Shown here in pieces: positions 22,032 to 29,078 of a stretch of DNA of 64,000 bases. The DNA is from Pseudomonas haemolytica (lineage in GTDB: Bacteria > Pseudomonadota > Gammaproteobacteria > Pseudomonadales > Pseudomonadaceae). The notes under the pieces are model-generated. The model was not told where the DNA came from and did no database searches. It worked only from the letters and a program-made list of their open reading frames with translations. The first letter of the stretch is position 1. Every line of letters starts with the position of its first letter. The stretch is from assembly GCF_009659625.1 (NCBI RefSeq), contig NZ_VOIW01000002.1:124001-188000 (forward strand), given 5' to 3'. Both the position numbers and the translations under genes were made by a program.

Positions 22032-22177
22032 TGCCACGCAGACGAGGTGATCGCCGTGCGCCAGCAACTCAACCTCTCCCGGTCGACCGGGCCAAACCCA
22101 ACGCCCAGGCCGTCACCCTTATACACCTGGTGGCGCGTTTTCCGGAAACCGTGGCACAACTTGCCGCACTGGGCTGA
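22032..22177 (+). pseudogene. Remnant of a HigA/NadS-type HTH antitoxin gene
   Basis: One frame from 22032 reads CHADEVIAVRQQLNLSR, like the start of the XRE helix-turn-helix of NadS/HigA-type antitoxins. After a frame change near 22080 the other frame continues DRAKPNAQAVTLIHLVARFPETVAQLAALG and stops at 22177. That is the usual C-terminal phrase of this family (...WEQGRAKPNAQA..LI.LV...P). About 20 residues covering the recognition helix are missing, so this is a decayed fragment. No toxin gene remains next to it. The call rests on family phrase recognition only. Confidence 0.65.
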
Positions 22178-22188
22178 CCTGCAAAAGC

Positions 22189-22699
22189 ATCGAGCAGGAG
22201 GCGGATTTACATCCGCCGCCCTCTCACACCACCGTACGTACGGTTCCGCATACGACGGTTCAGGTTATGCGATTAAGCCGGTTTATCGTATCCAGTATCG
22301 AGACCAATCCCGTTCCTCACTGAGTTCCAAGCGCATCAGGTTGCGCGATGCTGATTCAAGAGGCGCTCGACGCCTGCCAACACTCGCTCGCCGGCCCGAC
22401 GACTGCGCACGTAAAATGTTCGCGTTGTCGGCATAACGTACGAAGCGATGGCCCCGTCGCGCCAGCTCTTTGTCGAGTTCGTAGAGCAGGATATTCGACA
22501 GCAACGGCGAGAGCGGGCCGTCTTGCGGCGTCCCTCTTGCCGCCGGCTAGTAGCCTCGGGCTTACTTCAAATTCGCAGTCACCCGCGACACCCTAGCCTC
22601 TGGCTAACACTTCCCCTTGCCGGGTGTGTAGAGGACTTTCACCTCCAAGTCATTCGACTCACCGCCACAGTGAGTCGAACAGCACCGGTCATGGCGCAC
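22189..22699 (-). mobile_element. Internally deleted group II intron relic
   Basis: Read on the minus strand, the element starts GTGCGCCATGACCGG (5' GUGYG-type end, 22699). It continues through domain I text GGAGGTGAAAGTCCTCTAC ... ACCCGGC ... GGGTGTCGC, jumps to a piece of the reverse transcriptase ORF, and ends with a domain V hairpin (22228-22261, ...GTACGTACGGTGGT). A domain VI hairpin GGCGGATGTAAATCCGCC and the terminal CTCGAT (22189) follow. Intact relatives are about 1.9 kb; here 511 bp remain, so at least two internal deletions removed most of domains I-IV. It cannot move by itself. It lies antisense to, and 11 bp beyond, the decayed antitoxin gene. Confidence 0.85.
22348..22540 (-). 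pseudogene. Group II intron reverse transcriptase/maturase fragment
   Basis: The minus strand reads AARGTPQDGPLSPLLSN then ILLYELDKELARRGHRFVRY and ADNANI. This is the RT motif-4/5 region of LtrA-type maturases, but the catalytic YADD has become YADN (22424-22435). One extra T near 22414 shifts the frame; in the other frame the family phrase VRSRRAGERVLAGVERLLNQ continues. The N-terminal RT motifs, thumb/maturase X domain and endonuclease domain are missing. It is dead both by catalytic mutation and by truncation. Confidence 0.85.
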
Positions 22700-23081
22700 T
22701 CGGCCGCAAGGGTAAACGCCAGATGCAGGTCAATATCAACGTAGGCATTCCATACGCCGCGTTTGGTGTCCTCGACTAAACGTTTTTAGCGTTGAGCACC
22801 CGCGAAGAAAAATATGTGAACCACAACGACAACGGAATCGTCGGCTTATATGCAACTGGATATTACAGTCTTGTATATGAATCAATACTTTTAGAAATCA
22901 ACCATGGAGCGAAATGTAGGAAATGCCAATCAGACCGATCCGATAAACGTCTGGATAAACACACGAAAGCTCAACTGAAAAACAATACAACCCAGCAAAT
23001 TTCTATTGACAACCACAGTAGCCCCCAATACGGTTTAAGTGCATCGCAAATCTGCGAAGGCAATAACCCTGAAAACTATAT
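22700..23081. other. Unassigned AT-rich stretch, no supported gene
   Basis: About 380 bp between the intron's 5' end and the small AT-rich genes. Base composition drops from about 60% GC to clearly AT-rich near 22790, marking the left edge of an imported segment. An open frame 22792-23085 lacks an ATG, has a low-complexity N/K/S/Q composition and is not supported. A TTGACA at 23006-23011 with a weak TACGGT 17 bp on could be a promoter for the downstream pair. Confidence 0.5.
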
Positions 23082-23382
23082 ATGAAACGAGCAATTATAG
23101 AGCCGACGTTTAACAATCAATCAATCGACGCGCACCAGGCTCCTTACATCTCAATTAAGACTATAACTGTGCCCCGCTACAATTTTACTCCCAACTATGC
23201 GGGTAGCATTATCGAAGCGTATTACAGCAGAAAGCAACCCCTCCTTAAATTTTAACGACCGTGGCTTTATAAACAAGTTGAGCGACTTGTATCAATTCGC
23301 CAACGAACATGAACTCGACGGCTTCGTATTTGAAGACAAACTTTTTCTCAATTCAGATCGGCACGATGAGAACGTCAAGTAA
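23082..23382 (+). CDS. Unknown ~101-aa protein, split by an apparent +1 frameshift
   Basis: ATG 23082 opens a 57-codon frame (MKRAIIEPTFNNQS...AYYSRKQPLLKF) that stops at TAA 23253-23255. A +1 slip at CTT-AAA-TTT-TAA-C would continue directly into NDRGFINKLSDLYQFANEHE and LDGFVFEDKLFLNSDRHDENVK, stopping at 23382. The second part lacks a good start of its own; its first ATG (23197) is inside the 57-codon frame. The joined product is ~101 aa, hydrophilic and acidic at the end. Its stop overlaps the MFS gene by 17 bp, as in a coupled pair. No family recognised. It could be a decayed gene, a sequencing error or programmed frameshifting. No strong ribosome binding site is seen. Confidence 0.35.
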
Positions 23383-24583
23383 GCTTATTTACGTGCAAGC
23401 GCTATCCAGTCTCTCACTATGGCTTGATATTTTTTTGATCTTCACGGTTCCCGTTTATCTATGGCATGCCTCTCCTTCATCGATAGCGTTCCTGGCTTTT
23501 TGCTTGGGCGCTCCAATGTTATTCCTTGGCCCTATCGTTGGAACGCTGATAGATCGACATGACGTAAGAAAAACACTATTATTTGGTGCCTTACTGCGCG
23601 TACTATCTACTGTAGCACTAGCAGTGTCTCCAGACCTTCAGAGTTTTTTGTTTTTCGTTTTATTCAAAGGTGTGTCAAACTTATTTTACTTCCCTTCGAT
23701 AACCATGATGGTTCGACAACTGATACTTGCCGAAGAGCGCAAATCCTTTTTCAGTCACGTCAGTGTATTTGATCAATCCTCCAAAATTTTTGCGCCATTA
23801 CTTGCAGGTGTGTTAACGGCGGTATTATCACCTAAGGATTTATTCTTTTTGTCGGCTGCCGCCATAGCATTAACCTTTCCACTCCTAAGGTCTATTTGCC
23901 TGGGATTCCGAACGCAAATTAATGACTCCTCTACGAAAACCCTTCCACTCTATCGCGACATAACAAGAGGACTTTCTATTTTCAATGCCTTGCCCTTTCA
24001 ACTACGCATAGGCTTTTTATACTCCCTACTGACATCGCTGGCTTTAGGAATTTACGACCCGCACTTGGCGTCCTTTCTAGCCTACGAAGGTTTACCTCCA
24101 GTTAATTTTTCAGTAATCGTTTCCGCAACCGCCGGAGGCGCGATATGTGCCGCACTGTTGGTGAAGTTCAAATTGAGCAATATCGATGAGATCCTACTTC
24201 GATCACATGCATTATTTATTTTTTCTGCAGCATTAATCCTGACCGCAATTTTAGTATTTTTCCAAGTACCTGGAAGAGCCTATCTCTATCCGCTAGTTTG
24301 GTTTGTGAATGGTTTCAGTTATGAGATATTAATCATATCGTCCAATATAATACTTCAACAATTATGCCCTTCCGATAATATCGGAAGAGTATCCATGTCT
24401 TTCAGAAGCATCCAAATGCTATGCGTTATAATCGGACCTTCTTTAGGGACAATGCTAATAATCGCAGGCGGTCGCCCGGCACCTTTTGTTGTGGCTGCAT
24501 GCATGGCTTTTTTAACGGCATCAGTATCAATTGCGGTCTATCTATATTTGTACAAAAAACAAGCGCGCACACCTGTCAGTTAG
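23366..24583 (+). CDS. MFS transporter (EntS/MFS_3-like exporter), AT-rich import
   Basis: Preferred start ATG 23366 (MRTSSKLIYVQALSS), giving 405 aa; an in-frame ATG at 23309 would add 19 non-membrane residues. About 12 hydrophobic helices are visible. The MFS motif-A loop GTLIDRHDVRKTLLFGALLR sits between helices 2 and 3, as in drug and siderophore exporters of the EntS type. Codon use is AT-rich (many TTA, ATA, AAA), strongly unlike all neighbours, indicating recent transfer. The gene overlaps the small unknown gene upstream. No biosynthetic genes are adjacent, so the cargo is unknown. It ends ~105 bp before a bidirectional terminator. Confidence 0.85.
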   Translation: MRTSSKLIYVQALSSLSLWLDIFLIFTVPVYLWHASPSSIAFLAFCLGAPMLFLGPIVGTLIDRHDVRKTLLFGALLRVLSTVALAVSPDLQSFLFFVLFKGVSNLFYFPSITMMVRQLILAEERKSFFSHVSVFDQSSKIFAPLLAGVLTAVLSPKDLFFLSAAAIALTFPLLRSICLGFRTQINDSSTKTLPLYRDITRGLSIFNALPFQLRIGFLYSLLTSLALGIYDPHLASFLAYEGLPPVNFSVIVSATAGGAICAALLVKFKLSNIDEILLRSHALFIFSAALILTAILVFFQVPGRAYLYPLVWFVNGFSYEILIISSNIILQQLCPSDNIGRVSMSFRSIQMLCVIIGPSLGTMLIIAGGRPAPFVVAACMAFLTASVSIAVYLYLYKKQARTPVS

Positions 24584-24687
24584 TGCCAAATCAAACGATC
24601 ATCCGGTGAATCTCCTACTACTTTAAGTTACCTAATCAAGTCCAAGATCGAGTAGGCTTGCGCGCAAAGCGCCATGCCTGGCGCACC

Positions 24688-24720
24688 CAAAAAACGCCCC
24701 GAGAATTCGGGGCGTTTTTT
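24688..24720. terminator. Bidirectional Rho-independent terminator
   Basis: AAAAAACGCCCCGA/TCGGGGCGTTTTTT around GAATTC-type centre; serves both the MFS gene (+) and the converging beta-barrel gene (-). Confidence 0.92.
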
Positions 24721-24734
24721 GCAGCACAACAGCG

Positions 24735-25487
24735 TCAGAACGCGATACCCACCTTGAAACCGTACTCGTCACGCTTGAGCTTGGTGTTGTCGGCTACATA
24801 GGAATCGCCGTCGAGCTTGTACTCGGTGCGGGTGTAGTACAGGCCCGCCATGACCGGTAGGTCGCCCTTCTGGTTCATCAGCAGGCTGACTTCAGCGTAG
24901 GGGTTGGTGCGGTCCTTGAGGTCCACGGTGTCGCTGCCAACACCGTCCACCTTGAGCTTGGCGCGGCCATCAATGGTGTGACGGGCACCGGCTTCAACGC
25001 GCAGGGTCATGTCATCGAACTGGTGGTTGTAACCCAGGGCCGCCTTGGCGAACGGCGACTTGTTGGTGAGTTTCATGTCGTAGCCATTGGTATCCGGCTC
25101 GTAGCGCGTCCAGCTGTAGCCACCGCCGACGATCACGTCGACAAAGTTGCGCGCATCCAGCGCGGCACGCCAGCCGAGGTCGAGGTCAGCCTGGCCTTCC
25201 TTGAGTTTGTTATCACTCTTTTCGCCGTACTTGGCTTCGATACCGGCCTGGTAGATAAAGCCGGACTCAGCGGTGAGCTTGTTACCGAAGTTATAGAACA
25301 GGCCTGCTTCAGGCATGTGGTCCTTGTCGCTGGAGCTGCCGCCTTCAAGCTTGAAGTCGTTATAGCTGCCGAGGATCCCGAAGGTGGAAATCGGGTCGGT
25401 GGACGGCGCTGCGAATACCACGCCAGGCGCAGCCACCAGGGCCAGCAGCGAGGAATGCTTGAGGAATTTTCCGAATAGTTTGGACAT
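24735..25487 (-). CDS. Outer-membrane beta-barrel protein
   Basis: 250 aa with a signal peptide (MSKLFGKFLKHSSLLALVAAPGVVFAAPS). The mature protein alternates aromatic/aliphatic strands and Gly/Asp turns (LGSYNDFKLEGG, AGLFYNFGNKLTAESGFIYQAGIEAKYG, LDLGWRAAL...). It ends in KVGIAF, a C-terminal Phe BAM recognition signal. Size and pattern fit an 8-10 strand barrel of the small Pseudomonas OMP type. The ligand is unknown. It is a single gene between a terminator and a ~125-bp upstream region. Confidence 0.8.
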   Translation of the reverse strand: MSKLFGKFLKHSSLLALVAAPGVVFAAPSTDPISTFGILGSYNDFKLEGGSSSDKDHMPEAGLFYNFGNKLTAESGFIYQAGIEAKYGEKSDNKLKEGQADLDLGWRAALDARNFVDVIVGGGYSWTRYEPDTNGYDMKLTNKSPFAKAALGYNHQFDDMTLRVEAGARHTIDGRAKLKVDGVGSDTVDLKDRTNPYAEVSLLMNQKGDLPVMAGLYYTRTEYKLDGDSYVADNTKLKRDEYGFKVGIAF

Positions 25488-25612
25488 CGTTTTACATCTC
25501 CATTTTCAGGTGGGCAAAGTATTCAGGAATCGGTTCGAACCCCGGCTTGCGCCAAAGGTTCGAATTAATTTGCCCCGATCTGGAGAAAAAACGGTTCAGC
25601 GAAGGCTCTAAA

Positions 25613-26446
25613 TCAATATTCTTCAGGATTGGCCCGTACCAGGCGCTCAACGGCCTCATAAAGTTGCGGCTGCTCGGGCAGGCGAATACCGAACGTGTCG
25701 CGCAATAACGCAAGCAATTGCTCGGCACTCTCTAGCGTGCGTTTTTCACTGGGCCGATCCAGGCAATGGAGCGCATAGTGGGCGTTGGCCAAGGTATGGC
25801 GTTTACCGGGTGCCAGCAGTGCAGCTTTCAATTGCCCCACGAACGGCGAACCCGGGTGCGTGGAGACGTACCAGTTGCCGATTTCGTAGTCGATGTCTGC
25901 CTGGGTTTGCAAGTCGAACACATACAAGCCACGCCACTCTTCACCGACCTGAGCCCATAGCGTGTAGCTGCCTTGATTGAAGCTCAGGCGATAGGGCTCG
26001 TGGGCAGTGGCTTGTGGGGCGTCGGTGTCCAGTTGCAACGGGCTGCTAGGCACCATGCCGCCAAAGCCGACGTCGGTGATGTAGCGCACACCGTCCAGGG
26101 TCACCAGGCTCAGGCGGTGGGTGCGCCCGGTGTGTGCGTCGGGTGGCCCGCCGATCACCACGCGCCCAGTGATGCCGCGGGCTTCGAAACCCAGTTCCTG
26201 CAACAGAGCCAGGAACAACTGGTTCAACTCGTAGCAGTACCCGCCGCGCCCTTCGTGCAGCACCTTTCGCTCGACGCTGGGCAAGTCGATCGGCACCGGT
26301 GCATGCATCAGGGTCGACAGGCTTTCAAAGGCAAAGGTGCAGACATGGCGCAACTGCAAGTCGCGCAGTGTTTGCAGGGTCGGCGCCGGTGGCGAGTCGT
26401 ACCCCAGACGTTGCAGGTACAGGCGGCGGTCGGTAAGTGTGGGCAT
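25613..26446 (-). CDS. nat: Arylamine N-acetyltransferase
   Basis: 277-aa cytosolic enzyme transferring acetyl from acetyl-CoA to arylamines and hydrazines. The cysteine-protease-like triad is readable: Cys71 in EGRGGYCYELN, His110 in GRTHRLSLV and Asp125 in YITDVGFGG. The N-terminal helical domain, including FAFESLSTL, is typical. It is monocistronic, with its own upstream region facing the small gene at 26567. The physiological substrate is unknown. Confidence 0.94.
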   Translation of the reverse strand: MPTLTDRRLYLQRLGYDSPPAPTLQTLRDLQLRHVCTFAFESLSTLMHAPVPIDLPSVERKVLHEGRGGYCYELNQLFLALLQELGFEARGITGRVVIGGPPDAHTGRTHRLSLVTLDGVRYITDVGFGGMVPSSPLQLDTDAPQATAHEPYRLSFNQGSYTLWAQVGEEWRGLYVFDLQTQADIDYEIGNWYVSTHPGSPFVGQLKAALLAPGKRHTLANAHYALHCLDRPSEKRTLESAEQLLALLRDTFGIRLPEQPQLYEAVERLVRANPEEY

Positions 26447-26566
26447 GGCGCGATCCTCGGGCGCAGGGCAAGCGCGTCACTATGCCGCGCCCCTGCGTAA
26501 GTTGTCATTTTGAATGAACCTTTTTCAACGTCAGCCTATCCATCTATAACAAGACAGGGAGGCAAC

Positions 26567-26803
26567 ATGAGTACCGCAAAAATCTACACCATCCACTACC
26601 AGCTACACGGTAAACCCAAGTCTTTCGTGGTGCGCGCCGAAGTGATGAACAACGCCGAGGCCTGGCATTGGGCGGCCGTTGATGCCGACATTGCCCATGT
26701 CAGCCGAATCGGTCGTGTGGGTCACGAGCAGGTGAAAAAAACCACCCGGCCCTGGGCGGAAAAATATGGCATCACCGATGTCAGTTGGACCCCGCCCAAA
26801 TAA
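26567..26803 (+). CDS. Small conserved Pseudomonas protein (possibly DUF6555)
   Basis: 78 aa from an ATG at 26567 preceded by an excellent AGGGAGG ribosome binding site. The sequence begins MSTAKIYTIHYQLHGKPKSF and contains AEAWHWAAVDADIAHVSRIG; it is soluble with no signal peptide. I recall similar short proteins (Y.LHG.PK.F...AEAWHWA) in many pseudomonads, filed as a DUF. The function is unknown. A terminator follows immediately. Confidence 0.75.
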   Translation: MSTAKIYTIHYQLHGKPKSFVVRAEVMNNAEAWHWAAVDADIAHVSRIGRVGHEQVKKTTRPWAEKYGITDVSWTPPK

Positions 26804-26804
26804 A

Positions 26805-26828
26805 CAAAGCCCCGCACAATGGCGGGGC
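26805..26828. terminator. Terminator hairpin
   Basis: AGCCCCGC/GCGGGGCT with an ACAATG loop, between convergent small genes; the T-run is weak. Confidence 0.65.
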
Positions 26829-26833
26829 TCGGT

Positions 26834-27037
26834 TCACTTTTTCAAGTCGCCCAACGGATCGTAGGGCGGCTTTTTTTTCGCCTCATCCTTCTTACCCTTT
26901 TGGTCCAACGGCGCGATAGCAGGACCTGTCGGATCGACCTGCGGGTCTGCCACATCCGGCGAGTCCGGGTCGAAGCTCAGTTCATCCTTGCCACTGGCAT
27001 GTTCATCGGAACGGGGGCCATCGGTACGCTTGTTCAT
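26834..27037 (-). CDS. Small disordered charged protein
   Basis: 67 aa, MNKRTDGPRSDEHASGKDEL... ending KKKPPYDPLGDLKK. The composition (Asp/Pro/Lys/Gly, almost no hydrophobics) predicts an unstructured soluble protein. A GGAGAAC ribosome binding site lies directly upstream on the minus strand. It follows another small charged protein by 12 bp and is probably co-transcribed with it. Such small disordered proteins are common and uncharacterised in pseudomonads. Confidence 0.6.
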   Translation of the reverse strand: MNKRTDGPRSDEHASGKDELSFDPDSPDVADPQVDPTGPAIAPLDQKGKKDEAKKKPPYDPLGDLKK

Positions 27038-27049
27038 CGCGTTCTCCTG

Positions 27050-27229
27050 TTAAAGCGGGCGTGCTTTGTCGTGGAGGTTGTCGAGGTCTTCTTCGACGCG
27101 CTCGACATCGTCGCCCGGGCCACGCTCTTTCGGGTCATTAGGGCGCAACGCATCGTTGTCGCGTTCTTCTTCACCGGGTGTGCGGTTCGGATCGGGTGTA
27201 CCAGGTGGTGGCTGCTTGTGTTCAGACAT
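27050..27229 (-). CDS. Small disordered acidic protein
   Basis: 59 aa from the ATG at 27229 (MSEHKQPPPGTPDPNRTPGE...), with TGAGGT as ribosome binding site. An upstream in-frame extension is unlikely. Rich in Pro, Asp, Glu and Arg, with a C-terminal amphipathic stretch VERVEEDLDNLHDKARPL. It is probably the first gene of a two-gene unit with the 67-aa protein. The function is unknown. Confidence 0.6.
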   Translation of the reverse strand: MSEHKQPPPGTPDPNRTPGEEERDNDALRPNDPKERGPGDDVERVEEDLDNLHDKARPL

Positions 27230-27344
27230 GTTGGCTGACCTCAGGGCGGGTTTCACAGGTTTAGAGAAACCGCCCCCAGCCATCGTTCAACTTGATTACG
27301 GCAACCATGAGAAGATGGCTGCCCTTTCTGGAGACTTGCCCCGG

Positions 27345-27866
27345 ATGTTCGAGCTCAAACCCTGCGACCCCGTCACCTACCGTCAACAGACCCGCCGCAG
27401 CACGCTGATCGTCGCCGTGCTGTTCCTGGCCCTGGCCATGCTGCTGTCGAGCCTGGCGGTGATGCTGTTCGGTGAACCCGGCGGTGACAACTTTCGCTTC
27501 AATGTCGGCGGTGTATTTGCCGGGGTGTTGATCACTGTCGCACTGGTGCGTGGCCCCTTCTGGACCCAGCCCTGGCTAGCGCCGGCAGTGTACGGCTGGC
27601 GGCTCAAGCGCAGCCTGATGAGCGTGACCAATGTGATGCACAAGGTCCGGGAGCGGGTACAGGCCAACGACCCGGTCGCCATCAAGCTGTTGCGCTTCTA
27701 TCACCTGGGGCTGACGCAAATGCATGAGCTGGACGCCAACTCCAGCGCCCAGGCGCAACTGGTCGGCGAGATCGAGGCCCACAAGGCAAAGATGGAGGCC
27801 TTGGGCATCGACACGGACCAACCCCGGCTGGATCCCGCTTGGCTGGATAGCCTGAAAGGCGCTTAA
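27345..27866 (+). CDS. DUF3087-type membrane protein
   Basis: 173 aa from ATG 27345 (MFELKPCDPVTYRQQTRRSTL), which matches how I recall this family beginning; an ATG at 27315 would add ten residues. Two N-terminal transmembrane helices (LIVAVLFLALAMLLSSLAVMLF and VGGVFAGVLITVALVRG) are followed by a soluble helical domain with WRLKRSLMSVTNVMHKVRERV and LLRFYHLGLTQMHELD. The function is unknown. It converges with the MFS gene on the minus strand. Confidence 0.78.
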   Translation: MFELKPCDPVTYRQQTRRSTLIVAVLFLALAMLLSSLAVMLFGEPGGDNFRFNVGGVFAGVLITVALVRGPFWTQPWLAPAVYGWRLKRSLMSVTNVMHKVRERVQANDPVAIKLLRFYHLGLTQMHELDANSSAQAQLVGEIEAHKAKMEALGIDTDQPRLDPAWLDSLKGA

Positions 27867-27881
27867 GACAGCAGGCGTGCG

Positions 27882-29012
27882 TCAGTGGGTGACCTTGGCT
27901 CGCCAGCAGAATATCGCGCTCACGGCGATCGCCGCGCCCGCCAGGCCGAACACCCACGGCGCCGCCGCCACTGGCAGCAACAGGCCCGCCAGCAGCGGCC
28001 CAAGGCCGGCGCCGATATCGCGCCATACAGCGTTGGACGCCAATGCCGACACGCGCATGGCGCCCGGGTTGCGCTCGGCCACCAGCGTGGTCACTAGGGG
28101 CAATTGCAGGGCCCGCAGTACCAGTACGGCCGCTGCGCCGGCGATCACCCAATGACTGCCGAACGCCACCAGAGCCAAGGCGCTCAGGAACGAAAACAGC
28201 AGCAACATCGACGTGGCGCCAAAACGCTGGGCCGCGCGCCCGCCCAACGGGCTCAGCAGCAATTCCGACAGGTAACGCAGGCCCATCAAGCCACCGGCGA
28301 TCAGCACCGCATCACCGCCCATGATCTTCTGCGCCTGAATTGACAGGCCAAAGATAAACAAGCCGTCCAGCGCAACGCCTTCGATAAACGACCATAGCGC
28401 CACGCTGTCCGGCCACTTGAAGCGGCGCCTCGTAGTGCTGTGCAAATCATGGCCGCTGGTTGGCAAGCCGCGGGCGAGCCACAGCCCCACCAGGCAGCAA
28501 GCGGCGAGAATCAGGAAGATCGGGCGCGGCCCCGCCCATAAGGTCAGCAGCCCGCCCAACGGCAAGGCCAGCATCGGCCCGAAGGCGATCAACGCCCGCG
28601 AACGCCCTGCCCTGCGGGCGGCGCCTTGCGGCTCGGACGTCGCCAGTACCTGGGTCGAGAGGTTCAACGCGGCAAAACACAGGCCCCAGACCAACCGCAA
28701 ACCCAGCAGCGCGGCAAAACCGGACAGCATCGAGTTACCCAACGCGCACACCGCTGCGGCACCGGCGGCGAGCATGCAGGTCAGGCGGTCGCCGTTGCGC
28801 GCATAGAAGTTCAGTACGTGCCGGTAGCCGAAGATCCGTACCAGGCGGTTGGCGGCCAATAACACACCGGCCTGGGCCAGGGTGATACCAAACGCCGCGG
28901 ACTCCATCGGCAGCAGCAGGTAAAGCAATACGTCGCTGGGCAGGCAAAAACCAAGGGTCAAAGCAGCGCGGCGGGAATTGATATCGGCAGTGCGTTGGGT
29001 CAGGCTGGGCAT
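27882..29012 (-). CDS. MFS transporter
   Basis: 376 aa, 12 predicted helices, no signal peptide. The opening TM1 region (LTLGFCLPSDVLLYLLLP) is typical of the MFS_1 subgroup near sugar or drug exporters. GYRHVLNFYARNGDRLTC occupies the motif-A position between helices 2 and 3. The second-half repeat begins near LWSFIEGVALDGLFIFGLS. GC-rich codon use matches the host. It lies 66 bp downstream of another MFS gene on the same strand, which suggests a shared transcript. The substrate is unknown. Confidence 0.85.
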   Translation of the reverse strand: MPSLTQRTADINSRRAALTLGFCLPSDVLLYLLLPMESAAFGITLAQAGVLLAANRLVRIFGYRHVLNFYARNGDRLTCMLAAGAAAVCALGNSMLSGFAALLGLRLVWGLCFAALNLSTQVLATSEPQGAARRAGRSRALIAFGPMLALPLGGLLTLWAGPRPIFLILAACCLVGLWLARGLPTSGHDLHSTTRRRFKWPDSVALWSFIEGVALDGLFIFGLSIQAQKIMGGDAVLIAGGLMGLRYLSELLLSPLGGRAAQRFGATSMLLLFSFLSALALVAFGSHWVIAGAAAVLVLRALQLPLVTTLVAERNPGAMRVSALASNAVWRDIGAGLGPLLAGLLLPVAAAPWVFGLAGAAIAVSAIFCWRAKVTH

Positions 29013-29078
29013 AAAGCTGAAACATTCAGAAATATTCAGACCGCCACACTAGCCTTCTCGCTGCGAGTTTTACAAGGC

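Noticed and set aside
21897..22436. 179-codon frame spanning the REP, antitoxin relic and intron
   Set aside because: It runs antisense or out of frame through recognisable REP, antitoxin and intron sequence, so it is a chance frame.
22792..23085. 97-codon frame at the left edge of the AT-rich segment
   Set aside because: No ATG start, low-complexity N/K/S/Q composition and no ribosome binding site, although its TGA overlaps the next ATG. Possible but unsupported.
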